The notes: a model not told the origin generated them from the letters alone. Counted from the first letter of the stretch, positions 41,029 through 53,300 are shown. The stretch: 64,000 nt of DNA from Turnera subulata (GCA_028386065.3 JAKUCV010006784.1:218239-282238), one strand, 5' to 3'. Numbers and translations are program-made.

Positions 41029-43860
41029 TGTAACAGCCCGGGTAAAATTTTTGATTTTTACCGGGACTGTAAAAGTCGTTTTACCGTGATTTACTGTTGA
41101 ATTAATCTTGGGTAATTAATTCAAGGTAAATCGGGAGTCGTTTTTCGAAACCGAGAGTTTTCCCGCGCTCGTGATTTTTCCGTGGATTTTTCGGCCCTAA
41201 GTTGGTATTTTTCGGGTTTCGGAATTTCTCGGGAAATCACACCGGAAAATAACTAAGGGGGTATCAGTTATTTTCTGGTCCGGACCGGACTCGCTCTGTA
41301 ATGCAGACAAGCTGCATTATTACAGAATCACAGGTTTAACAGTGATGCATAATGATTTTTACGGTTATAAAAAGGAAGCAGAGGAAGACGGAAAGGAAGA
41401 AGAGAAGAGAAAAAAAGAGAGAAAAAGAAAAGGAGAGGAAAAAAAAGAAAAAGAGAGAAAAAGGGAGAAAAAAATAAAAGAAAAAAAAGAAAAAAAAAAA
41501 GAGAAAAAGAGAGAGAGGGAGGAAAGAAAAAAAAAGATAGAAAAGAAAATCGAGAAAATAGAAAAAAAAGAGAAAAAAAGAAAAGAGAAATAAAGAAAAA
41601 AAAAGAAGAAGAAAAACTGGAAAAATGGAGGAACAGTTCGTCACCCCCAGCGCCTCCATCACTGTTCACGAGCTGAGGCTCCGGGCCGAGTCTCGACACA
41701 CCGCCGCCACCATGGCACTCGCCACGCCGTCGCCGACCAAACCCTGTCCTCCCCGTCGCCTTCCGCTGCGAGACGCGCAGCCGACGAGCGTTGACCCGCG
41801 AGCAGACCCGCGGATCTGCTTCTCCTCCGCGCCTGCTCAGCCTCCTGCCGTCGCCGCGCCGAGCTTGCACCGCCCTTGGAGTTGCCGCCTCACGTCGCGC
41901 CTTGCGACACCTTCCTCGCGCTGCGTCGCGCCCTCGCCGTCGTCGCCAGCCGCCGCAACCCGAGGTGAGCAGATCCGGGTCGAGTTTGATCCGCGTGATG
42001 TCCGGGTCGCGGATTGGGTTGTGGGCTTGTGTGGATTTGGGTTGGGCGTGGGCCGGCTGGGCTTGCACAGTGCGAGCCTGGGCCTGGTCCTGTTCAGCCC
42101 AGTTCGTTTAATTAAAAAAAAAACAATTTATATATATTAATTTATTTATAATCTGATATAAATTTTGGAAAAAAATTATATACTTATTTTGAGAAAATTA
42201 TGGACAATATAATTCTGGTATTTTTAGGAAAATATAAGTATATATACTTTGCTAGATAATTAAGTTTTGTTTGTAAATTATTATTATAGTTAGTTTGAAA
42301 AATATATATATACCTTGAAATTAATTTCTAGAAATTTAATATTTATATTATTTCGTCTGGAAAATTATGATTGTGGTATATGTATATAAATATGTATTTT
42401 GGAAATTAAAGTTAATTATATTTTTTGTTGGAAAATATTATTACTATATATATTTAGAAAAGATAAATACTATATAAATATTTTCTGAAATTTATAAATA
42501 GGTTATTATTTTTCTAGAAAAATTATGGTGATTATAATTATGGAAAATTAAAATTATTTTATGAAAATATATTTTGTAAAAGAGTTTTAATTAAGGTATG
42601 GTATCGAAATTAAATTCGGATATACGTACGGTAACTATTTTCGGAAAAGGGAATTAAATAAAAGATGTGTAACCAGGATGGGTAATTTCGCAGTGTTGGC
42701 ATCATAGTATACCGATTATGTGCATTTATATGTATATATGGTTTTGTTGTATAGGTTTAGGTATCGGGCAGTTTCCCGAGGAGCCGACGTCGGACCGGTC
42801 ATTATTTCCGGAGTTGAGTAATCGGCCAAGGTGAGGATGGATTTCCTTCAATATGTGCCTGTATTACTCGGTTACTGTGTTTTGTTGGTTATTGCACTGT
42901 TGAGTATTGTATTGTTGTGTTATGTTTCGGGATGTTTATCCCATTGTCTTGATCGTGGTCGGGATGTTTATCCCATGTCGGTTTTGGATGTTTATCCTTG
43001 CATCATTTGGCTTAAGAATAATGGATTAGTAATATATTGAGACAAGGATGTCGGTCCTTGGTATTTTGGATGGGATGTCTATCCCGGTATTTTGGTTAGG
43101 GATATTGATCCCTGTGACTTGGTTTTGAATAACGATAATATAATTGTCACGTGGTAAGTAGAGGTACGACCGGATGGTTTGAGACTGTTTTGTGGTGGCC
43201 ATGATCTGGGTTACTTGTGATGGGCATGTTGATGCCGGTTTGATTGGGATGTTGATTCCTGAGTTTGATATTGGGATGTTGATCCCGGGTTCTTTTTGAT
43301 CTGGCACCAGAAATAGGTTGATAACCTGGTACGACCCTAGCTTATCCGTGACGGGGCCCGGAAAGATAAAATTGGATAATTGGATTTTATTTGAGTCTTT
43401 TCAGTCTTGGACCGGTTTTGGGTCGAGTCTTTTGTATTTGGTGGTTTTTACCTGTTTTGGACCTTGAGTAGCTATAGTGTGCATCTTGATTGTCTTTCCT
43501 TCGTCGGTGAGCACTTCGGACTCACCCCTCACCTGCGGGCTTTCATAGGATGGATTATTTGTGGTACAGGATTGTTGCATTCCAGACAGGCTGCGACGTT
43601 ATCCCTTGGACAGGGCTTGGATCCATAGTTTGCTTCTGTGTCGCATACAGTGTTTATGTGAGTTTTAAAGTCTTCCGCTGTGCATTTCATTGATATTATT
43701 GGGCCATTGGGCCGGTTTTGTGATTTACGATGTTTACTATTTTGGGCTGTTGAGCCCGGATATCTATTGTATACACTGTATGCTGGGTTTTGTCTGGTTG
43801 GGTTGTCCCAGTTCCAGTACGTGTTTACTGTGTACGGTAAATACGGGTCGGGGCGTTTCA
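41029..43860 (+). repeat. Element B' 3' LTR (2832 bp)
   Basis: Direct repeat of the 5' LTR, preceded by AAGGTGGGTAGAC. TATAAAAAGG at 41366, purine tract about 41376-41620, hairpin array 42929-43286. The GC-rich part contains a 171-codon frame (41625-42140) that is broken by a stop in the 5' LTR copy, so it is not called as a gene. Confidence 0.9.
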
Positions 43861-43865
43861 TGAGT

Positions 43866-44229
43866 CTTTTTGGTCTTGGTCCGGTTTTGGGTCGATCGTT
43901 TGGTTTGGTATATTTTGGCGGTTTTTGCCTGTTTTCGACTTTGAGTAATTTTTAGGGTTGCATATTAATCGTCTATCCATGTTTTCGACAGGGCTCGGAT
44001 CCATAGTTTGCATCATCTGTCGCATACAGTGTCTTGTGAGTTATTAAGTCTTTCGTTGTGCGTTATTTTTACTATTGTTGGGCCATTGGGCCAGATATGA
44101 TGTTATCGTAGTTTTTATTTTGGGCTGTTGTTTCTGTTGTACACACTGTATGCTGGGGTTATATGGTTGGGTCGTCACAGTTCCGGCACGTGTTTACTGT
44201 GTACGGTAAATACGGGTCGGGGCGTTTCA
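43866..44229 (+). repeat. Family B third LTR, right part
   Basis: It continues the LTR left at 35863 and ends GGGCGTTTCA at 44229, followed by the outer TSD CTTTA. Compared with the middle LTR it lacks ~125 bases (between CGTCTATCCATG and TCGACAGGGCTCGG, near 43982) and a few bases near 44130. Confidence 0.85.
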
Positions 44230-44234
44230 CTTTA

Positions 44235-45031
44235 CAAATAGATTATATAAAAAATAAATTTTCAAATTTTACAACTAATTTTATATTTAATTTTTTTTAA
44301 TACGTCTCTTATTGATATTATTTATTCACTAAAAATTCGTACTAATATATCAAAGCGTATAATATTGCGTATTTTAAAACTATATACATTGTAATCCTTT
44401 TTTTCAAAAATTATTGGACAATAAAAGTATTTTATAAGCATCTTTCCTGACATCTTTGTTCTTTTGTGTAATCTGAATTTTTTATAAATATTTTATACAA
44501 CAAAATTTCTTATACATTTGTGTTGAAGCTTTTAATTTTTAAATTTTCTTTATTTTTCATAAATTTACTTTAAATATTTTTTTTACTTTTAATGGAGGAT
44601 AATATTCTTTGAACATTAATATAAATTATATATTTTTTTCTTTTTATTATTTAAAAAAGCTTTATTTATTTTAACGTATTGCGAGAATATATATATTTTT
44701 TTAATTTTTAAGTATCATTCTTTGTAAGAAATTATTTTAAATTTTTTTTACTACTACCAATTTGTATATGAATTTAATTTTTTAATTTAATAAAAATTAA
44801 TTTTATCTTTTTTTTCATGTGAAACATTCTTTCCCCAAAATTTGCAGTAATACTCTTCAATAATAGTATTTTTTACTAATTCCAAAAAATTTAAATGAAA
44901 AAAGTTTTTATGTACTCTAAAGAAGATCTAGGGAAGGTTTTTGATAGATTTGGGAGATAGATTATGTGATTTGAATTTTATAATATCTTTTGTTTATCTG
45001 TTGATCATCTTGAGCGCTTATATAAGGCTAT
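44235..45031. other. AT-rich intergenic DNA, no gene seen
   Basis: Long runs of A and T without a credible ORF. The last part (TATATAAGG near 45020) may be the promoter of the LTR-like repeat that follows. Confidence 0.5.
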
Positions 45032-46708
45032 GGACCTTTCTTCTACGGGGATCCATGATCAATCAATCAAAACTATAATTACTCAATTTATCTTTATTTT
45101 TCTTACTGCACAGTAGTGTAGTTTTATATCTTTATCATGTCTTTTTTAGCGTAACTTAGCCTAGCTTGGTTTTCTTAGAAAACCCAAAACACCCAAAACC
45201 CGCTCTAGGGACGTGTGACACCGTCCGTTCGGCCCTTCAGCGGTCGGATCCGGTAGCCGTTGGTCGCTCGCTGTTCAATGTAACGAACAGTTTTTGCAGG
45301 GTTTGAGGCTGTTCAATTTAGAGAACAATTGTAGTTTTTGGCACGCCCGGTGGGACACATCATATTCTCACCAACAATCCAGTTCCTGATGGAGTCTGTG
45401 GCCGTCATCCGTGGCCATTTTTCACAAATTATGAAGGAAAAGGAGGCGCTTTCCAAGCGTCTATAGATTAGTCGTAATTGCCAATAAGCACAATCGTTGT
45501 CTTCTTAGTATAACCAGGTTTGTAAAGAGGAGCAATACTTATATGATGAGCTTGGTAAAAGGGGGATGAATGTCCTAATAAAAGGCGTTCAAGTTGAAAA
45601 GTTATTTGGTGCACGACCGATGGAGTACATCGTGAACGAGGTATACTCATCGTTCATTGAAAGTGAAGAAGATGTGCACGTCGATCATGGATGCCAAGAT
45701 GAGGAGAACGTCAGAAAGATCAAAGCAGAGAAGGACTCCTTCATCGACTACCTGCTTTGATGATAGTACAAGGCCGGGTCTCCGGCTAAATATATTTGAT
45801 TTCTTTGAGGCCATTGAATTTTTTGAGCAATTATATGCTAATAACCAGACTTTAAAGTAGAAAAGTCATAAAACACCATCAGAGATTGCGCGCAGGGCTC
45901 GGAAGAAGTAAAGTCCCTTGTTGAAGAAGAAGGTCCATGTTTTGATGAGTACGTTGGTGAGGAATTAGAAAGTAATCAAGCATTGGTCGATCTGGAGAGG
46001 CCAACCCACCAGGGGGCAGCACAGATCCAACTCGTCATGAAGAAGATTCTTCATCAGCTTTGTAAGGTGAAAGCCATGGTCCACAAAGCATTATTGATAG
46101 CCAGAGCCATCTGGTTGTTCCCAGTAAGAAGAACCATCAGACAATGCCTGATGCCCAGAACCGAAAGGCCATCACTAATGGTTACCAAGCCACCGCCAAA
46201 GGCTGGAATAGTCAGACCATTCCCAATGGCCAGAACCGAAAGGCCATTCCTAATGATCATAATCTGCAGGTTCCTCGGAATGCCAAAAAGAAACCACTTA
46301 ACACTCCCAAGGTGCAGATCATGGTTACAGATCCCAGCGCTAAGCTCAAAGCCAAGGCAGTGGAGGTCAACTACGAGGTAACACGGTGTTCTCAATACAG
46401 GAGGATCGATCCTAAGGTGCAATTCCGGTCTGAAGTGGTCGAGTACAGACCGGCGTCCAAGAAGATTAAGCCTCAAGCATCCAAGGAAAACAAGTGGCAT
46501 GTGAACCAGCCGAGGAAGCAACAACGACGAATACCAGTTTCCCCACATGCACACTTAAAGGACCTTTCTTGTATGGGGATCCAAGATCAATCAATCAAAA
46601 CTATAATTACTCAATTTATCTTTATTTTCCTCACTGCACAGTAGTAGTTTTATGTCTTTATTATGCTTTTTTTTAGCGTAACTTAGCCTAGTTTATTTTT
46701 CTTAGAAA
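45032..46708 (+). mobile_element. Remnant of a non-autonomous LTR-type element
   Basis: A ~150-base direct repeat (45032-45181 and 46560-46708), starting GGACCTTTCTT and containing AATCAATCAAAACTATAATT and ACTGCACAGTAG, flanks ~1.4 kb. After the first copy, TTTGGCACGCCCGGTGGGAC (about 45339-45358) resembles a tRNA-primer site used by some plant gypsy elements. The interior has short frames (for example 45566-45760 and 46144-46644) without recognisable motifs, some with Lys/Asn/Gln-rich composition. Ends and TSD are not resolved. The second repeat lacks the upstream TATA region of the first. Confidence 0.5.
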
Positions 46709-47591
46709 TGGCATGCAAGAATAGGGCTCTCTTTGCATCGGGTAGTGATCGGGTTCGATGTGACTTGTTGGCGTCACTTGTTGACTTGAGTGGACCAAAA
46801 ATTTACTGGGCTTTGGCTGGCTTTGCGAATGCTTATCTGGAGATGATTAACTTCTCTCGGGTTGCTGCCAAGTAATTTTACGGCTCAGCTTGGATGTAGG
46901 AGGTATGCCTATCACCTTTGTCCTCTATATCCCACTTAATTGTCCATTTATCCTTTTTGACTAGATGACTCTCACAGGTGTGGAGTCAAGAGTACGTCGA
47001 GTTGTCTGCTCCAGAGTTGCCACCTCATGAGGGAGTGTGGCCTATTTCTCTTCGATGGGGTTCTCAGAGTCGTGGGACTCAGCATCACGCTCATGATCGG
47101 GAATGGGCTCAACATCACATAGATCGGGTTGCCTTATCTGGCAAGGTATCTTCCCTTTATCATCTCTGCTCCACTTCTTGAAATCCATCAAATATCTTCT
47201 CACCGAATTTTTGTTAACAGATCCGGTTTACTCCATTCGCGGCTTATCAGGATAGATTGATAGGAGATGGTGCTACGGTCTTCCTAATGGATCAGAGCCG
47301 GCGTTTGATTGGGTACCCTGATATGTTGGTATGGTACCGTGGAGATCATGTCTGTGCACAGACCATGGGAGGACCCCGGATACCGTTTGATCTGCCAATT
47401 TCATGCGAGATATCAATGAGCGTGGTGAGGCTACTTAGGATGACTACTCGGATTGGCATGCTGATGACCTGACTAGCTTCAACGACTACTCCTCCTTTAT
47501 TAGTACATATTTGATGCCGCGTTTGACTGCCCCAGAGGCAGGCGGATCAGTGACCAGTGCGGGCCCTTCCCAACATAGTTCAGTTCCCAGG
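46709..47591 (+). pseudogene. Exon-like remnants of an unidentified gene or transposon
   Basis: Two plus-strand stretches read as plausible protein: 46978-47142 (VWSQEYVELSAPELPPHEGV...) and 47221-47472 (IRFTPFAAYQDRLIGDGATV...). They are separated by a 78-base candidate intron (GGCAAG|GTATCT to TTGTTAACAG). The style recalls plant-mobile-domain (aminotransferase-like) transposon-derived genes, but I cannot confirm this from motifs. Truncated on both sides; the right side is cut by element C1. Confidence 0.3.
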
Positions 47592-48658
47592 AACCCATAT
47601 AACGGGTATATTATCAGATGGTTTCTTGATAGAGTTGAACTGTAAATGCACGGCCGTGCTCGGATTATGATATGGTGATATCATTGGTATCCGTTTTACA
47701 CAGTTAACTCGAGGATCAAGAAACTGAGATTAAACATATACGAGATTGACATATTCCATGTCTTGATTTAATCTTGATAATGGGACGAAGGGACGATGAC
47801 ATGTTTTGAGGCATCTAGAATCAGTACTGATCTTGTCGTTCGGGTAGTAATGATGTGTTGCTAGACGCCGCTCTTTGCTTATAATTGTAAAATGAGATTT
47901 TACAATTGTTGCCGAATGTTACAAGTGCCTATAGGGTCACACACATAGAACCGATTGATTCGAGCAGGTGGTTGAACCGTGGTTGGACCATGGTTTGACC
48001 GGGTGTGGTTGGACCGTGGTGGGACCGTGGTTGGACGATGGTTGAACCAGGGTCGTTTTGGATCAATAATTATCAGAATTATTGATCAGACATGGTGATG
48101 TGGTGTGTTGTAATCTGATTATGTTAGTGGGAGACATTAGTGATGAGGGTCATCACCTTTGGTCCACTATGTTGGCCATTTTGCTATTAACCTAATGGCA
48201 TTATGTGTGAGTGGGTTGAGTGCCTTAGTGATCAGATCATTTTGCTCCTCTCTCTTATATTCATTCAGTTTTTCAGAGCATTCTTGAGAGTTTCTTGAGT
48301 GCTTCTGAGTTTGAGAGTAAAACACACACATACCCTTCTTTCAGAAAGAAGAGAGACACCACATAAAGCTCCCGAAAATTCTGTTGCTAGCACACCAGTT
48401 CGAGAGAGCTCAAAGTTGGAGATCGTGTGACGATTCCGGCTTGATCACGGTTCGTGTGGATACCATAGAGGGGAGGGATACCTTGTCTTGCTCTTGCTGA
48501 TTCTGGCACTTCAGTTAGGTGGAAGATCCTAACCGTGTAAGGTACGAAAAATTGTTATTTGGTTTATATGCTTCACATGTGTTCCTGTGTTGTTTCCGGA
48601 AATCCCGCTGCATGTTTTTCTTGCCTATGAGTGTCATATAGCATACCGGAAACTTACA
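47592..48658 (+). repeat. Element C1 5' LTR, 5'-truncated
   Basis: Matches the 3' LTR from about 54242 (AACCCATATAACGGGTATAT) and the reverse complement of the C2 LTR. It includes an 11-13 bp hairpin around GAG (47881-47909) and a run of GGTTGGACC-type repeats (about 47970-48055), and ends GAAACTTACA. The first ~470 bases of the LTR are missing. Confidence 0.82.
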
Positions 48659-48659
48659 G

Positions 48660-48671
48660 TGGTAGCGGAGC
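48660..48671 (+). promoter_or_regulatory. Primer-binding site of element C1
   Basis: TGGTAGCGGAGC one base after the LTR end. The same 12 bases occur in the A, B, B' and Sirevirus-like elements. Confidence 0.7.
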
Positions 48672-48940
48672 CTTCTTGTGAAGCTCTAAACCGTATAAGT
48701 GATGCATATGTGATATGATCATCTTAGTTTGTGTTGTTTTCATTTTGTGTATGTGATATGCTACATGATTTTGAACATATTGATGTTGTGTTTTGTCAAA
48801 TGAGTTTTGAAAAATAAGCACTTGATTGATGTGAGATATTGATCAAGATGTTAATGGCAGTAAGTCGAAGAGTTCGACTAAGAAAAATTGAGTGTCGGTT
48901 TGTGTATCGAACGATTGTCGTTCTAGTACATTTAGGCCAT

Positions 48941-49826
48941 AACATCGATGTTGGTGTGACCAACATCAATGTTGGCATGAGTTTAGCTTAGGCCGAACCT
49001 TCATAACATCGATGTTGTTTGACAAATATCGATGTTCTGATGAAGTGTAGCCTAGGCCGAATCTTCACAACATCGATGTTGTGCGACCAACAACGATGTT
49101 CTCATGCAAACACTCAACAACATCGATGTTAAGAGTTACAACATCTATGTTATTTGAGCTCGGCCAAATTGGTTTGAAGTTCCAGAATTAAAATAACATC
49201 GATGTTCAAGCTCCAACATCGACATTATTGAGTTCCAGAAGTTCAAACATCGATGTTTAAGGTCAACATTGATGTTACAATGCTACTACCAAAAATCTTG
49301 AACTTTCAAGTACTCAAAACATCGATGTTTAAGTGTTCAACATCGATGTTCTTGAGCTACTACCAAATAGTTTGGAGTTCAAGTACTCAAACATCGATGT
49401 TTAAGTGTTAACATTGATGTTCTATGCACTCGGAAACCTCTAACATCGATGTTTGATGGTCAACATCGATGTTTTGAGGGTTCAGCAACCTCCAACATCG
49501 ATGTTTGAGTGTCAACATCGATGTTTTGCAGATTCGTAAACTCCAAACATCGATGTTGAAGGGTTCAACATCGATGTTGTGGAACCCAGTAACTTCAACT
49601 GCAAATTCGGGGCAGAAGGAGGCCGAATTGGTGTCTGGCTTGAACAGCAAAGTTGTAGCCCTACTTCTTCGCTTTCCAGGGACACCAAGTATGCATAAAT
49701 CCGAGCTCTACAGCTCTGGATATGGCCGAAATACTAAGTGTTACCAAGTAGTTGGGAGAATCAGATTCTCAAAACATCGATGTTCACATGTATTTTTGGT
49801 TTCCAAACTTACATAACATCAATGTA
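48941..49826. repeat. Array of 12 pairs of AACATCGATGTT palindromes in the leader of C1
   Basis: Twenty-four units in 12 pairs with 7-9 base spacers. The first unit of each pair is a perfect palindrome, while the second unit carries 1-2 substitutions in 8 of 12 pairs (for example AACATCAATGTT, AACATTGATGTT). Two further differences from the Sirevirus-like arrays are location (between primer-binding site and gag, not in the LTR) and spacer sequence. Confidence 0.9.
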
Positions 49827-50343
49827 TGATTTGTTGATTATATGCATGTGATGTATGAACATATTTTGATGAAATATTATGTTCTTAGTTGCCTTCCATG
49901 ATAAGCACTCATCATTGCCTAGATCAACACTAGGTAGGTTTTGCCAAAGCAAGGTGCCTATGTTTATCCTAGCAAGGTGCGAGTGGATAATTATAATATC
50001 TCGACTGCTTATTGTGGGTTTGGACTTAACTAAGTCATCTTAATAGGATTAAGGACTTAGAGGCAAGGGTTGAGTAATGTCTATGAGATAGATATGGACA
50101 AAGTGTTGTTCACTCAACTATCCAAGAGTTACATGAGATGTAATTGACAAGAGTTGTCTACCTAAATAGCTATGATGTAAGTGATCAGCCAAAGCTGACT
50201 TATATTGTGGTGAAATATGGATCTTGGCCTACTTATGATTATTTTGATTCATAGTAGGAGTATCATTTAATAGAATTCCTTGTTAAATGATTTTGTATAC
50301 ATGACTATTATTTGTGTGAGTTGATCATTGTTGTAGAGTTACC

Positions 50344-53300
50344 ATGGCACAAAACACTAGCACATTATCATTGCGATCGGTCCTTGAGAAGGACAAGATG
50401 AATAGGAATAGTTTCCTAGAGTGGCATCACATTTTGAGGATAGTCCTCAAACAAGAAAAGAAATTGTATGTCCTTGAATGGCCTGTTCCTAATGAACCGG
50501 CGCCTAATGCTCTTAGGGCAGAGTGAGATGCTTATAAGAAGCATGTTGATGATGCAATGGATGATTGCATGCCTTATGCTAATTACCATGGACTCTGAGC
50601 TTCAGAAGCAACATGAGAACATGGGGGCGTTCGATATGATCGAACACCTGAAAATGCTCTGTGTAGAGCAAGCAAGGCATGAGAGGTACGAGACCTCTAA
50701 GGCATTGTTCCAATGCAAGATGGCCGAGTCATCACCCGTGAGACCTCATGTGCTCAAGATGATTAGATACATTGAGAGCCTTGAGGGTCTTAGTTTCCTT
50801 GGCAAAGGAAAGGGTAAAGCAAAGTTTGACAAGAAGAAGAGATGTACCAAATGGTTTGGTGCATGTACTTCTTCTTGTTCACATGTGCTGAATCCCATGG
50901 GTGGTGTTGCAAAGGTAGGAAATTGTTTTCGTTGCAACAAACCAGGCCATTAGAAGCACAACTGCCCTGTTTACCTTGAAAAGGTAAAGAAGCAGAAGGG
51001 AAGTGAGACTTCCGCTTCAGGTATTTTGTTATAGAGGCTAATATCTCTACCTCTGCATCATGGGTACTAGATACCGGATGTGGTTCTCACATTTGTGGAA
51101 ATATGAAGGAAATGAGAAAGAGTAGGAGATTGGCTAAGGGTGAGGTAGACCTATGCTTCACAATTCGAGCAAGAGTTGCTACATTAGTCGTAGGGACTCT
51201 CTATCTATCCTTACCTAGTGTTTTGGTTTCAGAACTAGACAATTGTTATTATGTACCTACCATAAGCAGGAATTTGATTTCTGTGTCTTGTATGGACAAG
51301 AAAGGTTTTTCATTGATAATAAAGAACAATTGTTGTTCTCTTTATTTCAATGAAGATTTATTATGGTGGTGCATTTTAAACGATGGTTTGTATGTTCTAA
51401 ACCAAGAAACGTCTGTCTATAACATTAATACGAAGAAGGTTAGAATGAATGATTCTAGTGAAACCTATCTTTGGCATAGTCGTTTGGGCCATATAAACGA
51501 GACTCGTATTTCTAAAACTCCATAAGGATGGAATTTTAGACTCATTTGATTTTGAATCATTTGAGACATGTGAGTCATGTTTATTAGGCAAAATGACGAA
51601 GGCTCCTTTTATCGATAAAGGTGGAAGGGCTTCGGACTTGTTAGGCCTTATACATACTGATGTATGGGAACCTATGTCGACACAAGCTAGAGGTGGATTT
51701 CAATACTTCATTTCATTTACTGATGATTTCAGTAGATATGGCTATGTGTATCTAATGAGACACAAGTCAGAATCTTTTGAAAAGTTCAAGGAATTTAAGA
51801 ATGAAGTACAGAATCAACTCGGGAAAAGTATTAAGATGCTTCGATCAGATCGAGGCGGTGAATATTTAGACCGAGATTTTCTTGACAATCTAAAAGACTG
51901 TGGTATAGTATCAAAGCTCACTCCACCGGGTACGCCTCAATGGAATGGTGTATCCGAAAGGAGGAACAGAACCTTGTTGGACATGGTTCGTTCTATGATG
52001 AGTCAAGCTGACCTTCCTTCTTCTTTTTGGGGACATGCACTATTGAGTGCTGCTTTTACACTTAACCGTGTTCCATCTAAATCGGTCGAAAAGACACCAT
52101 ATGAGATATGGACTGGGAAGCGTCCCAATTTGTCTTTTATTAGGATTTGGGGTTGTGAGGCTTACGTAAGACGTGAAGCATCAGATAGACTCGGCCCTAA
52201 ATCCGACAAGTTCCTTTTGTATGATACCTTAAAGAGTATTGTTTCTATAATCCCACAGAGCAGAAAGTGTTTGTGGCTCGGACTGCTATTTTTCTAGAAA
52301 GATAGTTCATTTCTAGAAGAATCAGTGGGAGGAAATAGAACTCGAAGTAGTTCTAGATATAGAGGCTGAGATGGAACAAGGACAGGATCCGCAAGTTGTT
52401 GTGGATAAGAATCCTGTTCCTATAACACATGGACCGCGTAGGATTCGGTATGAGCCTGAGAGATATGGATTTCTCATAACTCATATTGGAGACGTGATGC
52501 TCATAGATGAGGATGAGCCCACTTCCTATCAGCTGGCCATTACGGGTCTAGACTCCAAGAAGTGGCTTGAAGCCATGAATTCGGAAATGGAATCCATGTA
52601 TCAAAACAAGGTATGGACCTTGGTTGATCCACCTGAAAGGGTAAAACCTATAGGGTGCAGATGGGTCTTTGTGAAAGACCGACATGGATGGTAATGTGAT
52701 TACCTTTAAAGGGCAATTGGTTGCGAAAGGTTTCAAGCTGGTTCATGGTATTGACTATGATGAAACTTTCTTACCAGTCGCCATGGTTAAATCCATCCGG
52801 ATTCTATTAGGCTATAGCTGCATACCACGATTATATGAGATATGGCAAATGGATGTCAAAAACCATTTTCCTTAAACGGAAATCTTTTAGAGGATGTGTA
52901 TATGACACAGCCTGAAGGTTTTGTCGATCCAAAGAATGCCAATATGGTATGCAAGTTGCAAAGGTTCATTTATGGACTTAAGCAAGCTTCAAGGAGTTGA
53001 AATCTTCGTTTTAATGAAGTAATCAAAGAGTTTGGTCTCATTAAAAGTGAAGATGACTCATGTGTTTACAAGAAGGTTAGTGGGAGCACTACTGTTTTCT
53101 TGTTACTTTATGTTGATGACATTCTACTCATTGGGAATGATATTCCGACACTACAGTCTGTAAAGACTTGGTTAGGAAGAATTTCTCAATGAAGGACTTA
53201 GGAGGAGCTTCCTAAGTGTTAGGTATAAAGATCTATAGAGATAGATCCAAAAGGCTTCGCGGGCTAAGTCAGAGTACATATGTTGGCAAGGTGCTAAAGA

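Larger units (their letters stand above)
35864..43860 (+). mobile_element. Element B': complete non-autonomous LTR element nested in family B
   Basis: 5' LTR 35864-38694, internal 38695-41028, 3' LTR 41029-43860; ends TGTAACAG and GCGTTTCA. The host LTR is duplicated as TGAGT at 35859-35863 and 43861-43865. The uninterrupted host sequence (TTTATTTGAGTCTTTTTGG) is seen at 30585. It is a diverged relative of family B with the same primer-binding site and hairpin arrays. It carries the same three minus-strand ORFs, here including the only full-length ORF a, and no gag-pol. Confidence 0.92.
20834..44229 (+). mobile_element. Family B composite LTR element: LTR-internal-LTR-internal-LTR with one TSD
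   Basis: Three LTRs (20834-25581, 28054-31072, 33321-44229, the first and third split by later insertions) start TGTAACAGCCCGGG (TATAACAG in the second) and end GGGCGTTTCA. They alternate with two internal regions. Only the outermost ends carry the duplication CTTTA (20829-20833 and 44230-44234). One integration event followed by unequal recombination, or an abnormal reverse-transcription product, explains this. The internal regions lack gag-pol but carry conserved minus-strand ORFs. The TGTAAC start, the ACGAAATTCTTTTTAAGGTGGG 3' block and the LTR similarity link it to element A and to gypsy-type parents. Confidence 0.88.

Noticed and set aside
41625..42140. 171-codon frame in the GC-rich part of the B' 3' LTR
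   Set aside because: The 5' LTR copy of the same sequence has an early stop, and family B copies use other frames, so there is no sign of a maintained protein.
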